In this document: in pieces, positions 27,458 to 39,295 of the stretch | Numbering within the stretch: the stretch's first letter is position 1 | How the letters are laid out: each line of letters starts with the position of its first letter | Origin: Tomocerus qinae | Taxonomy: Eukaryota > Arthropoda > Collembola > Entomobryomorpha > Tomoceridae | NCBI GenBank assembly: GCA_020055645.1 | Contig: CM034546.1 | Span: forward strand, 50,468,001 to 50,532,000 | Direction of reading: 5' to 3' | DNA length: 64,000 bases | Program-made: the position numbers and the translations under genes | Notes under the pieces: model-generated | The model's database searches: none | What the model was told of the DNA's origin: nothing | What the model saw: only the letters and a program-made list of their open reading frames with translations

Positions 27458-27718
27458 GGAGCGTTGTCGAAACAAACGGAGCAGAGGCGAAGTGAGACAT
27501 TTCTGCCGTGTACATTCAGAATGTAACTTTCATACAGCGCACCTTCATGCAATTTAAAATAGCGGATTCCATGAGCAATTATCTCAAATAATGAGATACA
27601 CAAAAATGTTTGTTGAACCCTCGTCCACATTACCAAAATTTTTTTTTTCAAAATTGCACCCCATTTTCTTACAAAGAGCAAAAATTTTGTGACAATTAAA
27701 TGCATACAAAATCTACAC

Positions 27719-27810
27719 GCACCATTTATCCCCAACCAAACTCTTTTGGTTGGATAGTACATTAAAAATGCTACATTTTACTAATTGGAACCAGTGGGGA
27801 TAAATGGTGC
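27719..27810. repeat. Perfect 16-bp inverted repeat, small hairpin in the 1.3-kb element
   Basis: GCACCATTTATCCCCA at 27719-27734 is the exact reverse complement of TGGGGATAAATGGTGC at 27795-27810, with a 60-base loop. It lies in the left third of the 1,325-bp element and is separate from the large central hairpin. Confidence 0.85.
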
Positions 27811-28125
27811 ATTCAAAAGTTATAAGCGTTCGAAATAGTTGAAATTCATAAAATTTCCAAAATACCAAGGTAGTTTTATGTAGGGACAATTACAGTTCCT
27901 TTATTACAAAATATTTTAAAGGTATAGACCCTAGAAAATTAATGACTTAATGACAACTACAAAGGCAATTTTAGGCGTACTTAAGTTTTCGAATACGGTG
28001 ATTTCGAAAAAAATAAATCTTACTATGAAATTCTAAAAAGTGGGAGGGGCATCCCAACCCTCTCAGTTTTTGTCTTCACATTTGTTTAAAATTTTGGATT
28101 TAAGCATTTTCAAACATACTGATTT

Positions 28126-28590
28126 CGAATACAATAATCATTTATTTGTAAATCCAAAATTCGGGGTGGGCGGGGTAGCCACACCCAATAAATTTAGTAC
28201 AGACAAATTATAATAACAAATTATATTTTGAGAATTTCGGATGCGTTAATTTAAAAAAAATACCGTTACTGCAAAAATTCCAATAAATGGGAGGGGCTAC
28301 TTTGTTTTGGCAGTCATATTTATTTTAATAATGCTTATTGTATTCGAAATTAGAATATTCGAAAACCTGAAAACAAAAAAATTGACAAATATGACTACCA
28401 AAACTAAGTGGGTAGGGCTGTCCCTCCCACTTCTGGGATGTTTGCAGTAACGGTAATAGTTTTTAAAATTAGCGTGCCCGACAACCTCAAAATGTAATTT
28501 GCAATATTAATTTGACTGCCCTTAATCAAATGGGTGGGGTCACCCCGCCCACCCCGAATTTTGAATTTACAAATCATTATTGTATTCAAA
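28126..28590. repeat. Long imperfect inverted repeat (foldback core) of the 1.3-kb element
   Basis: The arms run inward from CGAATACAAT (28126) and ATTGTATTC (ending near 28588), with the centre near 28350. The best-matched stretch is 28148-28176 against 28542-28570, where 28 of 29 positions pair, including CGGGGTGGGCGGGGT. TACCGTTACTGCA at 28261-28273 pairs perfectly with 28443-28455. Indels make the rest imperfect. A transcript could fold into a double-stranded stem of about 200 bp. Confidence 0.8.
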
Positions 28591-28782
28591 ACGACCATCA
28601 TTAGTGCAAAGCAGAGCAGTGAATGGCACCACCTAAAACGCCATGACCAACCACAGTACCATACCTCACTCACCTTGTGGCATAGTTAAATGGTGCTGTG
28701 AAGATGGCGCACGGAATACTTATTTGTTAATGGGACCTACTACTGCTATATCGCAGTGCTCCGTTTGAATCGGCACGTCTCC

Positions 28783-28786
28783 AGAA
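28783..28786. repeat. Target site duplication AGAA, right
   Basis: Second copy of AGAA. Satellite sequence resumes from here (AGAATTTTTCATTCC). Confidence 0.75.
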
Positions 28787-31700
28787 TTTTTCATTCCAAA
28801 TAAGTTAACAAAAATTATTTATTGTTGTAAAGTAATTGTTTTGGCTCTGGGAAATTCATTACAAAACGGATTCCAAGTAGTACCACATGAAATGAATTAC
28901 AACGAAATAGTTCATCATCCTAGGTTACAATAAAACCAGAATCTTTTAATAATGGCTTCGAGTGTTTTAAAAAACAAAACAGACCACAAGCAATTTATAT
29001 TGTATTCTAATTGATTTGAAAATTCTGGGAAATATTTTATGAAACGGATTTCTAGAAGTATAACATGTGCAACAAAAAATAAACCATCAACCAAAATTGA
29101 GATCTAGATAACCGCATTCAATAACAGAATTTAGTCTGGCACTGGCACCTAAACCTACCGAAATGATATCTGCCGAGGTTTTCAACCAGCCGTACTACAA
29201 ATCGAGGCCTTCCATCATCTTTCACGGCAGTCACACTAGTGGGTAATAGCAATAAAAATTGTTCCACAAAAGTCACAATTGAGACAGGGTATTTGCCATT
29301 CAACGGATTCGAAATTATATTTTAGTGAGCGATTAAGTATTTTGACTGTTTTCCTAACGTTTCTACGATCTTTTTACTACTTCACAATCACCGAATTAAC
29401 ATACTTAATCACACATCTGGTGGAGTGATGAAAGCATAGAATTCAAAAATAATAAACATCAAAACCAATTGATTATAGAATCATGCCATTTTCATCAAAA
29501 TCGTTCAACAGACTTAGTTGAGACAAAGACAATTATATTTATTAACACACAAGAATGTTTCACTCCAAATATGTTAACAAAAATTATTTATTGTTGTAAA
29601 GTAATTGTTTTGGTTCTGGGAAATTCATTACAAAGCGGATTCCAAGCAGTACCTTATGAAATGAATTACAACAAAATAGTTCATCAATCTATGTTAGGAC
29701 AAAACCAGATTCTTTAAATAATGGTTTCGAATACTTTAAAAGACAAAACCGACCACAAACAATTTATATCGTATTCAAATTGTTTTTTAGATTATTGGAA
29801 ATATTTTATGAAACGGATTTCTAAAAGTAAACCATACATATGCTATAATAATTAGCCATTAACTAAAATTGGGACAAAGCTAACCACATTCAATAATAGT
29901 ATTTAATCTGGCGCTGGCACCTAAACCTACCGAAATGATATCTGCCGAGGTTTTCAACCAGCCGTACTACAAACCAAGGCCTTCCATCATCCTTCACAGC
30001 AGTCACACTAGTAGCTAACAGCAATAAAAATTGTTCAAAGTCACAAGTGAGACAAGGTATTTGCCATTAAACGGATTCCAAATTATAGTTTTTTGAGCGA
30101 TTAAGTATTTTGACTGTTTTCCTAACGTTTCTACGATCTTTTTACGACTTCACAATCACCGAATTAACATACTAAATCAAACATATAGTGGAGTGATAAA
30201 AGGATAGAATTCAAAAATAATAAGCATCAAAACCAATTGTTTATAGAATCATGCCATTTTCATCAAAATCGTTCAACAGACTAAGTTAAGACAAAGACAA
30301 TTAAATTTCTTAACACACAAGAATGTTTCACTCCAAATATGTTAACAAAAATTATTTATTGTTGTAAAGTAATTGTTTTGGTTCTGGGAAATTCATTACA
30401 AAACGGATTCCAAGTAGTACCACATGAAATGAATTACAACGAAATAGTTCATCATCCTAGGTTACAATAAAACCAGAATCTTTTAATAATGGCTTCGAGT
30501 GTTTTAAAAAACAAAACAGACCACAAGCAATTTATATTGTATTCTAATTGATTTGAAAATTCTGGGAAATATTTTATGAAACGGATTTCTAGAAGTATAA
30601 CATGTGCAACAAAAAATAAACCATCAACCAAAATTGAGATCTAGATAACCGCATTCAATAACAGGATTTAGTCTGGCACTGGCACCTAAACCTACCGAAA
30701 TGATATCTGCCGAGGTTTTCAACCAGCCGTACTACAAATCGAGGCCTTCCATCATCTTTCACGGCAGTCACACTAGTGGGTAATAGCAATAAAAATTGTT
30801 CCACAAAAGTCACAATTGAGACAGGGTATTTGCCATTCAACGGATTCGAAATTATATTTTAGTGAGCGATTAAGTATTTTGACTGTTTTCCTAACGTTTC
30901 TACGATCTTTTTACTACTTCACAATCACCGAATTAACATACTTAATCACACATCTGGTGGAGTGATGAAAGCATAGAATTCAAAAATAATAAACATCAAA
31001 ACCAATTGATTATAGAATCATGCCATTTTCATCAAAATCGTTCAACAGACTTAGTTGAGACAAAGATATTTATTAACACACAAGAATGTTTCACTCCAAA
31101 TATGTTAACAAAAATTATTTATTGTTGTAAAGTAATTGTTTTGGTTCTGGGAAATTCATTACAAAGCGGATTCCAAGCAGTACCTTATGAAATGAATTAC
31201 AACAAAATAGTTCATCAATCTATGTTAGGACAAAACCAGATTCTTTAAATAATGGTTTCGAATACTTTAAAAGACAAAACCGACCACAAACAATTTATAT
31301 CGTATTCAAATTGTTTTTTAGATTCTTGGAAATATTTTATGAAACGGATTTCTAAAAGTAAACCATACATATGCTATAATAATTAGCCATTAACTAAAAT
31401 TGGGACAAAGCTAACCACATTCAATAATAGTATTTAATCTGGCGCTGGCACCTAAACCTACCGAAATGATATCTGCCGAGGTTTTCAACCAGCCGTACTA
31501 CAAACCAAGGCCTTCCATCATCCTTCACAGCAGTCACACTAGTAGCTAACAGCAATAAAAATTGTTCAAAGTCACAAGTGAGACAAGGTATTTGCCATTA
31601 AACGGATTCCAAATTATAGTTTTTTGAGCGATTACGTATTTTGACTGTTTTCCTAACGTGTCTACGATCTTTTTACGACTTCACAATCACCGAATTAACA

Positions 31701-34639
31701 TACTAAATCAAACATATAGTGGAGTGATAAAAGGATAGAATTCAAAAATAATAAGTATCAAAACCAATTGTTTATAGAATCATGCCATTTTCATCAAAAT
31801 CGTTCAACAGACTAAGTTAAGACAAAGACAATTATATTTCTTAACACACAAGAATGTTTCACTCCAAATGTGTTAACAAAAATTATTTATTGTTGTAAAG
31901 TAATTGTTTTGGTTCTGGGAAATTCATTACAAAACGGATTCCAAGTAGTACCACATGAAATGAATTACAACGAAATAGTTCATCATCCTAGGTTACAATA
32001 AAACCAGATTCTTTAAATAATGGCGTCGAATATTTTAAAAGACAAAACCGAAAACAAAAAATTTATATCGTATTCTTATTGATTTGGAGATTCTTGGAAA
32101 TATTTTATGAAACGGATTTCTAGAAGTATGTTATGTGCTACGAAAATTAACCATTAACTAAAATTGAGACCTAGATAACCGCATTAAATAACAGGATTTA
32201 CTCAAGCACTGGCACCTAAACCTACCGAAATGATATCTGCCGAGGTTTTCAACCAGCCGTACTACAAACCAAGGCCTTCCATCATCTTCACAGCAGTCAC
32301 ACTAGTAGTTAATAGCAATAAAAATTGTTCCAAAAAAGTCACAAGTGAAACAGGGTATTTGCCATTAAACGGATTCCAAATTATATTTTAGTGAGCGATT
32401 AAGTATTTTGACTGTTTTCCTTACGTTTGTACGATCTTTTTACTACTTCACAATCACCGAATTAACATACTCAATCACACATCTAGTGGAGTGACAAAAG
32501 CATAGAATTCAAAAATAATAAACATCAAAACCAATTGATTATAGAATCATGCCATTTTCTTCAAAATCGTTCAACAGACTTAGTTGAGACAAAAACAATT
32601 ATATTTATTAACACACAAGAATTTTTCATTCCAAATAAGTTAACAAAAATTATTTATTGTTGTAAAGTAATTGTTTTGGTTCTGGGAAATTCATTACAAA
32701 ACGGATTCCAAGTAGTACCACATGAAATGAATTACAACGAAATAGTTCATCATCCTAGGTCACAATAAAACCAGATTCTTTAAATAATGGCGTCGAATAT
32801 TTTAAAAGACAAAACCGACCACAAACAATTTATATCGTATTCTTATTGATTTGGAGATTCTTGGAAATATTTTATGAAACGAATTTCTAGAAGTATAACA
32901 TGTGCTACAAAAATTAACCATCAACCAAAATTGAGATCTAGATAACCGCATTCAATAACACAATTTAGTCTGGCACTGGCACCTAAACCTACCGAAATGA
33001 TATCTGCCGAGGTTTTCAACCAGCCGTACTACAAATCGAGGCCTTCCATCATCTTTCACGGCAGTCACACTAGTGTGTAATAGCAATAAAATTGTTCCAC
33101 AAAAGTCACAATTGAGACAAGATATTTACCATAGAACGGACCCCAAATTATATTTTAGTGAGGCATTAAGTAATTTGACGGTTTTCGTAAATGTTCTAGC
33201 ATCTTTTTACTACTACAAAATCGCCGAAACAACATACTAAATCACACATCAAGTGGAATTATTAAAAGATGGAATTCAAAAATTGGAAGCATCAAAATCA
33301 ATTGCATATAGAATCATATCTGTTTTATCAAAATTGTTCAACAGACTAAGTTGAGACAAAGACAACTGTATTTAATAACACACAAGAGTTTATCACTCCA
33401 AATGTGTAAACAAAAATTATTTATCGTTGTAAAGCAATTGTTTTGTCTCTGGGAAATTCATTACAAAACGGATTCCAAGTAGTACCACATGAAATGAATT
33501 ACAACGAAATAGTTCATCATCCTAGGTTACAATAAAACCAGAATCTTTTAATAATGGCTTCGAGTGTTTTAAAAGACAAAACAGACCACAAGCAATTTAT
33601 ATTGTATTCTAATTGATTTGAAAATTCTGGGAAATATTTTAAGAAACGGATTTCTAAAAGTAATTCATGTGCTATAAAAATTAACCATGAACCAAAATTT
33701 AGACAAAGCTAACCGCATTAAATAACAGGATTTACTCTCGCACTGGCACCTAAACCTACCGAAATGATATCTGCCGAGCTTTTCAACCAGCCGTACTACA
33801 AACCAAGGCCTTCCATCATCTTCACAGCAGTCACACTAGTAGCTAATAGCAATAAAAATTGTTCCAAAAAAGTCACAAGTGAGACAGGGTATTTGCCATT
33901 CAACGGATTCGAAATTATATTTTAGTGAGCGATTAAGTATTTTGACTGTTTTCCTAACGTTTCTACGATCTTTTTACTACTTCACAATCACCGAATTAAC
34001 ATACTTAATCACACATCTGGTGGAGTGATGAAAGCATAGAATTCAAAAATAATAAACATCAAAACCAATTGATTATAGAATCATGCCATTTTCATCAAAA
34101 TCGTTCAACAGACTTAGATGAGACAAAGACAATTATATTTATTAACACACAAGAATGTTTCACTCCAAATATGTTAACAAAGATTATTTATTGTTGTAAA
34201 GTAATTGTTTTGGTTCTGGGAAATTCATTACAAAGCGGATTCCAAGCAGTACCTTATGAAATGAATTACAACAAAATAGTTCATCAATCCATGTTAGGAC
34301 AAAACCAGATTCTTTAAATAATGGTTTCGAATACTTTAAAAGACAAAACCGACCACAAACAATTTATATCGTATTCAAATTGTTTTTTAGATTCTTGGAA
34401 ATATATTATGAAACGGATTTCTAAAAGTAAACCATACATATGCTATAAAAATTAGCCATTAACTAAAATTGGGACAAAGCTAACCACATTCAATAATAGT
34501 ATTTAATCTGGCGCTGGCACCTAAACCTACCGAAATGATATCTGCCGAGGTTTTCAACCAGCCGTACTACAAACCAAGGCCTTCCATCATACTTCACAGC
34601 AGTCACACTAGTAGCTAACAGCAATAAAAATTGTTCAAA

Positions 34640-36175
34640 GTCAAAAGTGAGACAAGGTATTTGCCATTAAACGGATTCCAAATTATAGTTTTTTGAGCGA
34701 TTAAGTAATTTGACTGTTTTCCTAACGTTTCTACGATCTTTTTACTACTTCACAATCACCGAATTAACATACTAAATCAAACATCAAGTGGAATGATAAA
34801 AAGATGGAATTCAAAAATTAGAAGCATCAAAACCAATTGCATATAGAAACATATCTGTTTTATCAAAATCGTTCTACAGGCTAAGTTGAAACAAAGACAA
34901 CTGTATTTAATAACACACAAGAGTTTATCACTCAAAATGTGTTAACAAAAATTATTTATTGTTGTAAAGCTGTTGTTTATGTTCTGGGAAATTCATTACA
35001 AAACGGATTCCAAGTAATACCACATGAAATGAATTACAACAAAATAGTTCATCAATCTATGTTAGGACAATACCAGATTCTCTAAATAATGGTTTCGAAT
35101 ATTTTAAAAGACAAAACCGACCACAAACAATTTATATCGCATTCAAATTGTTTTTTAGATTCTTGGAAATATTTTATGAAACGGATTTCTAAAAGTAAAC
35201 CATACATATGCTATAATAATTAGCCATCAACTAAAATTGGGACAAAGCTAACCGCATTCAATAATAGGATTTAATCTGGCGCTGGCACCTAAACCTACCG
35301 AAATGATATCTGCCGAGGTTTTCAACCAGCCGTACTACAAACCAAGGCCTTCCATCATCCTTCACAGCAGTCACACTAGTAGCTAACAGCAATAAAAATT
35401 GTTCAAAGTCAAAAGTGAGACAAGGTATTTGCCATTAAACGGATTCCAAATTATAGTTTTTTGAGCGATTAAGTAATTTGACTGTTTTCCTAACGTTTCT
35501 ACGATCTTTTTACTACTTCACAATCACCGAATTAACATACTAAATCAAACATCAAGTGGAATGATAAAAAGATGGAATTCAAAAATTAGAAGCATCAAAA
35601 CCAATTGCATATAGAAACATATCTGTTTTATCAAAATCGTTCTACAGGCTAAGTTGAAACAAAGACAACTGTATTTAATAACACACAAGAGTTTATCACT
35701 CAAAATGTGTTAACAAAAATTATTTATTGTTGTAAAGCTGTTGTTTATGTTCTGGGAAATTCATTACAAAACGGATTCCAAGTAATACCACATGAAATGA
35801 ATTACAACAAAATAGTTCATCAATCTATGTTAGGACAATACCAGATTCTCTAAATAATGGTTTCGAATATTTTAAAAGACAAAACCGACCACAAACAATT
35901 TATATCGCATTCAAATTGTTTTTTAGATTCTTGGAAATATTTTATGAAACGGATTTCTAAAAGTAAACCATACATATGCTATAATAATTAGCCATCAACT
36001 AAAATTGGGACAAAGCTAACCGCATTCAATAATAGGATTTAATCTGGCGCTGGCACCTAAACCTACAGAAATGATATCTGCCGAGGTTTTCAACCAGCCG
36101 TACTACAAACCAAGGCCTTCCATCATCCTTCACAGCAGTCACACTAGTAGCTAACAGCAATAAAAATTGTTCAAA
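34640..36175 (+). repeat. Local duplication of a single hybrid monomer (768 bp, twice)
   Basis: Two adjacent copies share private features: AAGTCAAAAGTGAG, a junction where a Y tail passes into X sequence (AATCAAACATCAAGTGG, near 34785 and 35553), and TGTTGTTTATGTTCTGGG (34971 and 35739, exactly 768 apart). The ends are approximate. This is the smallest-scale recent duplication in the window. Confidence 0.75.
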
Positions 36176-36220
36176 GTCACAAGTGAGACAAGGTATTTGC
36201 CATTAAACGGATTTTAAATT

Positions 36221-37759
36221 ATAGTTTTTTGAGCGATTAAGTATTTTGACTGTTTTCCTAACGTTTCTACGATCTTTTTACGACTTCACAATCACTGTAT
36301 TAACATACTCAATCACACATCTAGTGGAGTGACAAAAGCATAGAATTCAAAAATAATAAACATCAAAACCAATTGGTTATAGAATCATGCCATTTTCATC
36401 AAAATCGTTCAACAGACTTAGTTGAGACAAAAATTATTATATTTATTAACACACAAGAATTTTTCATTCCAAATAAGTTAACAAAAATTATTTATTGTTG
36501 TAAAGTAATTGTTTTGGCTCTGGGAAATTCATTACAAAACGGATTCCAAGTAGTACCACATGAAATGAATTACAACAGAAATAGTTCATCATCCTAGGTT
36601 ACAATAAAACCAGATTCTTTAAATAATGGCGTCGAATATTTTAAAAGACAAAACCGACCACAAACAATTTATATCGTATTCTTATTGATTTGGAGATTCT
36701 TGGAAGTATTTTATGAAACGGATTTCTAGAAGTATAACATGTGCTACAAAAATTAACCATCAACCAAAATTGAGATCTAGATAACCGCATTCAATAACAG
36801 AATTTAGTCTGGCACTGGCACCTAAACCTACCGAAATGATATCTGCCGAGGTTTTCAACCAGCCGTACTACAAATCGAGGCCTTCCATCATCTTTCACGG
36901 CAGTCACACTAGTGGGTAATAGCAATAAAAAATTGTTCCACAAAAGTCACAATTGAGACAAGATATTTACCATAGAACGGACCCCAAATTATATTTTAGT
37001 GAGGCATTAAGTAATTTGACGGTTTTTCGTAAATGTTCTAGGATCTTTTACTACTACAAAATCGCCGAAACAACATACTAAATCACACATCAAGTGGAAT
37101 TATTAAAAGATGGAATTCAAAAAATTGGAAGCATCAAAATCAATTGCATATAGAATCATATCTGTTTTATCAAAATCGTTCTACAGGCTAAGTTGAAACA
37201 AAGACAACTGTATTTAATAACACACAAGAGTTTATCACTCCAAATGTGTTAACAAAAATTATTTATTGTTGTGAAGCAATTGTTTTGGTTCTGGGAAATT
37301 CATTACAAAACGGATTCCAAGTAGTACCACATGAAATGAATTACAACAAAATAGTTCATCAATCTATGTTAGGACAAAACCAGATTCTTTAAATAATGGC
37401 TTCAAATATTTTAAAACACAAAACCGACCACAAAAAATTTATATCGCATTCAAATTGTTTTTTAGATTCTTGGAAATATTTTATGAAACGGATTTCTAAA
37501 AGTAAACCATACATATGCTATAATAATTAGCCATCAACTAAAATTGGGACAAAGCTAACCGCATTCAATAATAGGATTTAATCTGGCGCTGGCACCTAAA
37601 CCTACCGAAATGATATCTGCCGAGGTTTTCAACCAGCCGTACTACAAACCAAGGCCTTCCATCATCCTTCACAGCAGTCACACTAGTAGCTAAAAGCAAT
37701 AAAAATTGTTCAAAGTCACAAGTGAGACAAGGTATTTGCCATTAAACGGATTTTAAATT
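36221..37759 (+). repeat. Dimeric higher-order repeat (Z-Y), copy 1
   Basis: A 1,539-bp unit, repeated at 37760-39295. Shared private variants are GGATTTTAAATTATAG, CAATCACTGTATTAAC and TTGGTTATAGAATC. Copy 1 has extra bases in homopolymers (AATAAAAAATTG near 36925, GGTTTTTCG near 37021). Confidence 0.75.
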
Positions 37760-39295
37760 ATAGTTTTTTGAGCGATTAAGTATTTTGACTGATTTCCTAA
37801 CGTTTCTACGATCTTTTTACGACTTCACAATCACTGTATTAACATACTCAATCACACATCTAGTGGAGTGACAAAAGCATAGAATTCAAAAATAATAAAC
37901 ATCAAAACCAATTGGTTATAGAATCATGCCATTTTCATCAAAATCGTTCAACAGACTTAGTTGAGACAAAAATTATTATATTTATTAACACACAAGAATT
38001 TTTCATTCCAAATAAGTTAACAAAAATTATTTATTGTTGTAAAGTAATTGTTTTGGCTCTGGGAAATTCATTACAAAACGGATTCCAAGTAGTACCACAT
38101 GAAATGAATTACAACGAAATAGTTCATCATCCTAGGTTACAATAAAACCAGATTCTTTAAATAATGGCGTCGAATATTTTAAAAGACAAAACCGACCACA
38201 AACAATTTATATCGTATTCTTATTGATTTGGAGATTCTTGGAAGTATTTTATGAAACGGATTTCTAGAAGTATAACATGTGCTACAAAAATTAACCATCA
38301 ACCAAAATTGAGATCTAGATAACCGCATTCAATAACAGAATTTAGTCTGGCACTGGCACCTAAACCTACCGAAATGATATCTGCCGAGGTTTTCAACCAG
38401 CCGTACTACAAATCGAGGCCTTCCATCATCTTTCACGGCAGTCACACTAGTGGGTAATAGCAATAAAAATTGTTCCACAAAAGTCACAATTGAGACAAGA
38501 TATTTACCATAGAACGGACCCCAAATTATATTTTAGTGAGGCATTAAGTAATTTGACGGTTTTCGTAAATGTTCTAGGATCTTTTTACTACTACAAAATC
38601 GCCGAAACAACATACTAAATCACACATCAAGTGGAATTATTAAAAGATGGAATTCAAAAATTGGAAGCATCAAAATCAATTGCATATAGAATCATATCTG
38701 TTTTATCAAAATCGTTCTACAGGCTAAGTTGAAACAAAGACAACTGTATTTAATAACACACAAGAGTTTATCACTCCAAATATGTTAACAAAAATTATTT
38801 ATTGTTGTGAAGCAATTGTTTTGGTTCTGGGAAATTCATTACAAAACGGATTCCAAGTAGTACCACATGAAATGAATTACAACAAAATAGTTCATCAATC
38901 TATGTTAGGACAAAACCAGATTCTTTAAATAATGGCTTCAAATATTTTAAAACACAAAACCGACCACAAAAAATTTATATCGCATTCAAATTGTTTTTTA
39001 GATTCTTGGAAATATTTTATGAAACGGATTTCTAAAAGTAAACCATACATATGCTATAATAATTAGCCATCAACTAAAATTGGGACAAAGCTAACCGCAT
39101 TCAATAATAGGATTTAATCTGGCGCTGGCACCTAAACCTACCGAAATGATATCTGCCGAGGTTTTCAACCAGCCGTACTACAAACCAAGGCCTTCCATCA
39201 TCCTTCACAGCAGTCACACTAGTAGCTAAAAGCAATAAAAATTGTTCAAAGTCACAAGTGAGACAAGGTATTTGCCATTAAACGGATTTTAAATT
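37760..39295 (+). repeat. Dimeric higher-order repeat (Z-Y), copy 2
   Basis: The 1,536-bp partner of the preceding unit. A third related stretch starts after it but diverges within the next monomer, around 39.5 kb. Confidence 0.7.

Larger units (their letters stand above)
27458..28782. mobile_element. 1,325-bp non-autonomous TIR/foldback DNA transposon, unclassified
   Basis: The element interrupts a Y-type monomer at CACACAAGAA/TTTTTCATTCC. It is bounded by imperfect terminal inverted repeats of about 26 bp. Both ends begin GGAG and both end in CAAACGGAGCA (20 of 26 positions agree by eye). The 4-bp sequence AGAA is duplicated (27454-27457 and 28783-28786), and removing the element restores the consensus monomer. 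The interior holds five G-rich boxes of the type GTGGGAGGGGC, three on one strand then two on the other, which form a long imperfect hairpin (28126-28590). No transposase is present: the 121-codon minus-strand frame at 27397-27762 runs across the element boundary into satellite and has no motif. A 4-bp TSD fits several DNA superfamilies (Sola, Chapaev and Ginger are examples), and I cannot choose among them. Its ends are unlike those of the piggyBac in this window. Confidence 0.8.

Noticed and set aside
27397-27762. 121-codon minus-strand frame at the left end of the 1.3-kb element
   Set aside because: It crosses the transposon/satellite boundary, so it cannot be an ancestral gene of either, and it shows no transposase motif.
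28404-28673. 89-codon minus-strand frame in the foldback core
   Set aside because: It overlaps the G-rich inverted repeat and its composition follows the repeat. No domain is recognised.
29118-30840. Minus-strand 61-codon frames at 29118-29303 and 30655-30840
   Set aside because: Antisense to the conserved satellite box. They are near-identical only because the repeats are, with no known domain.
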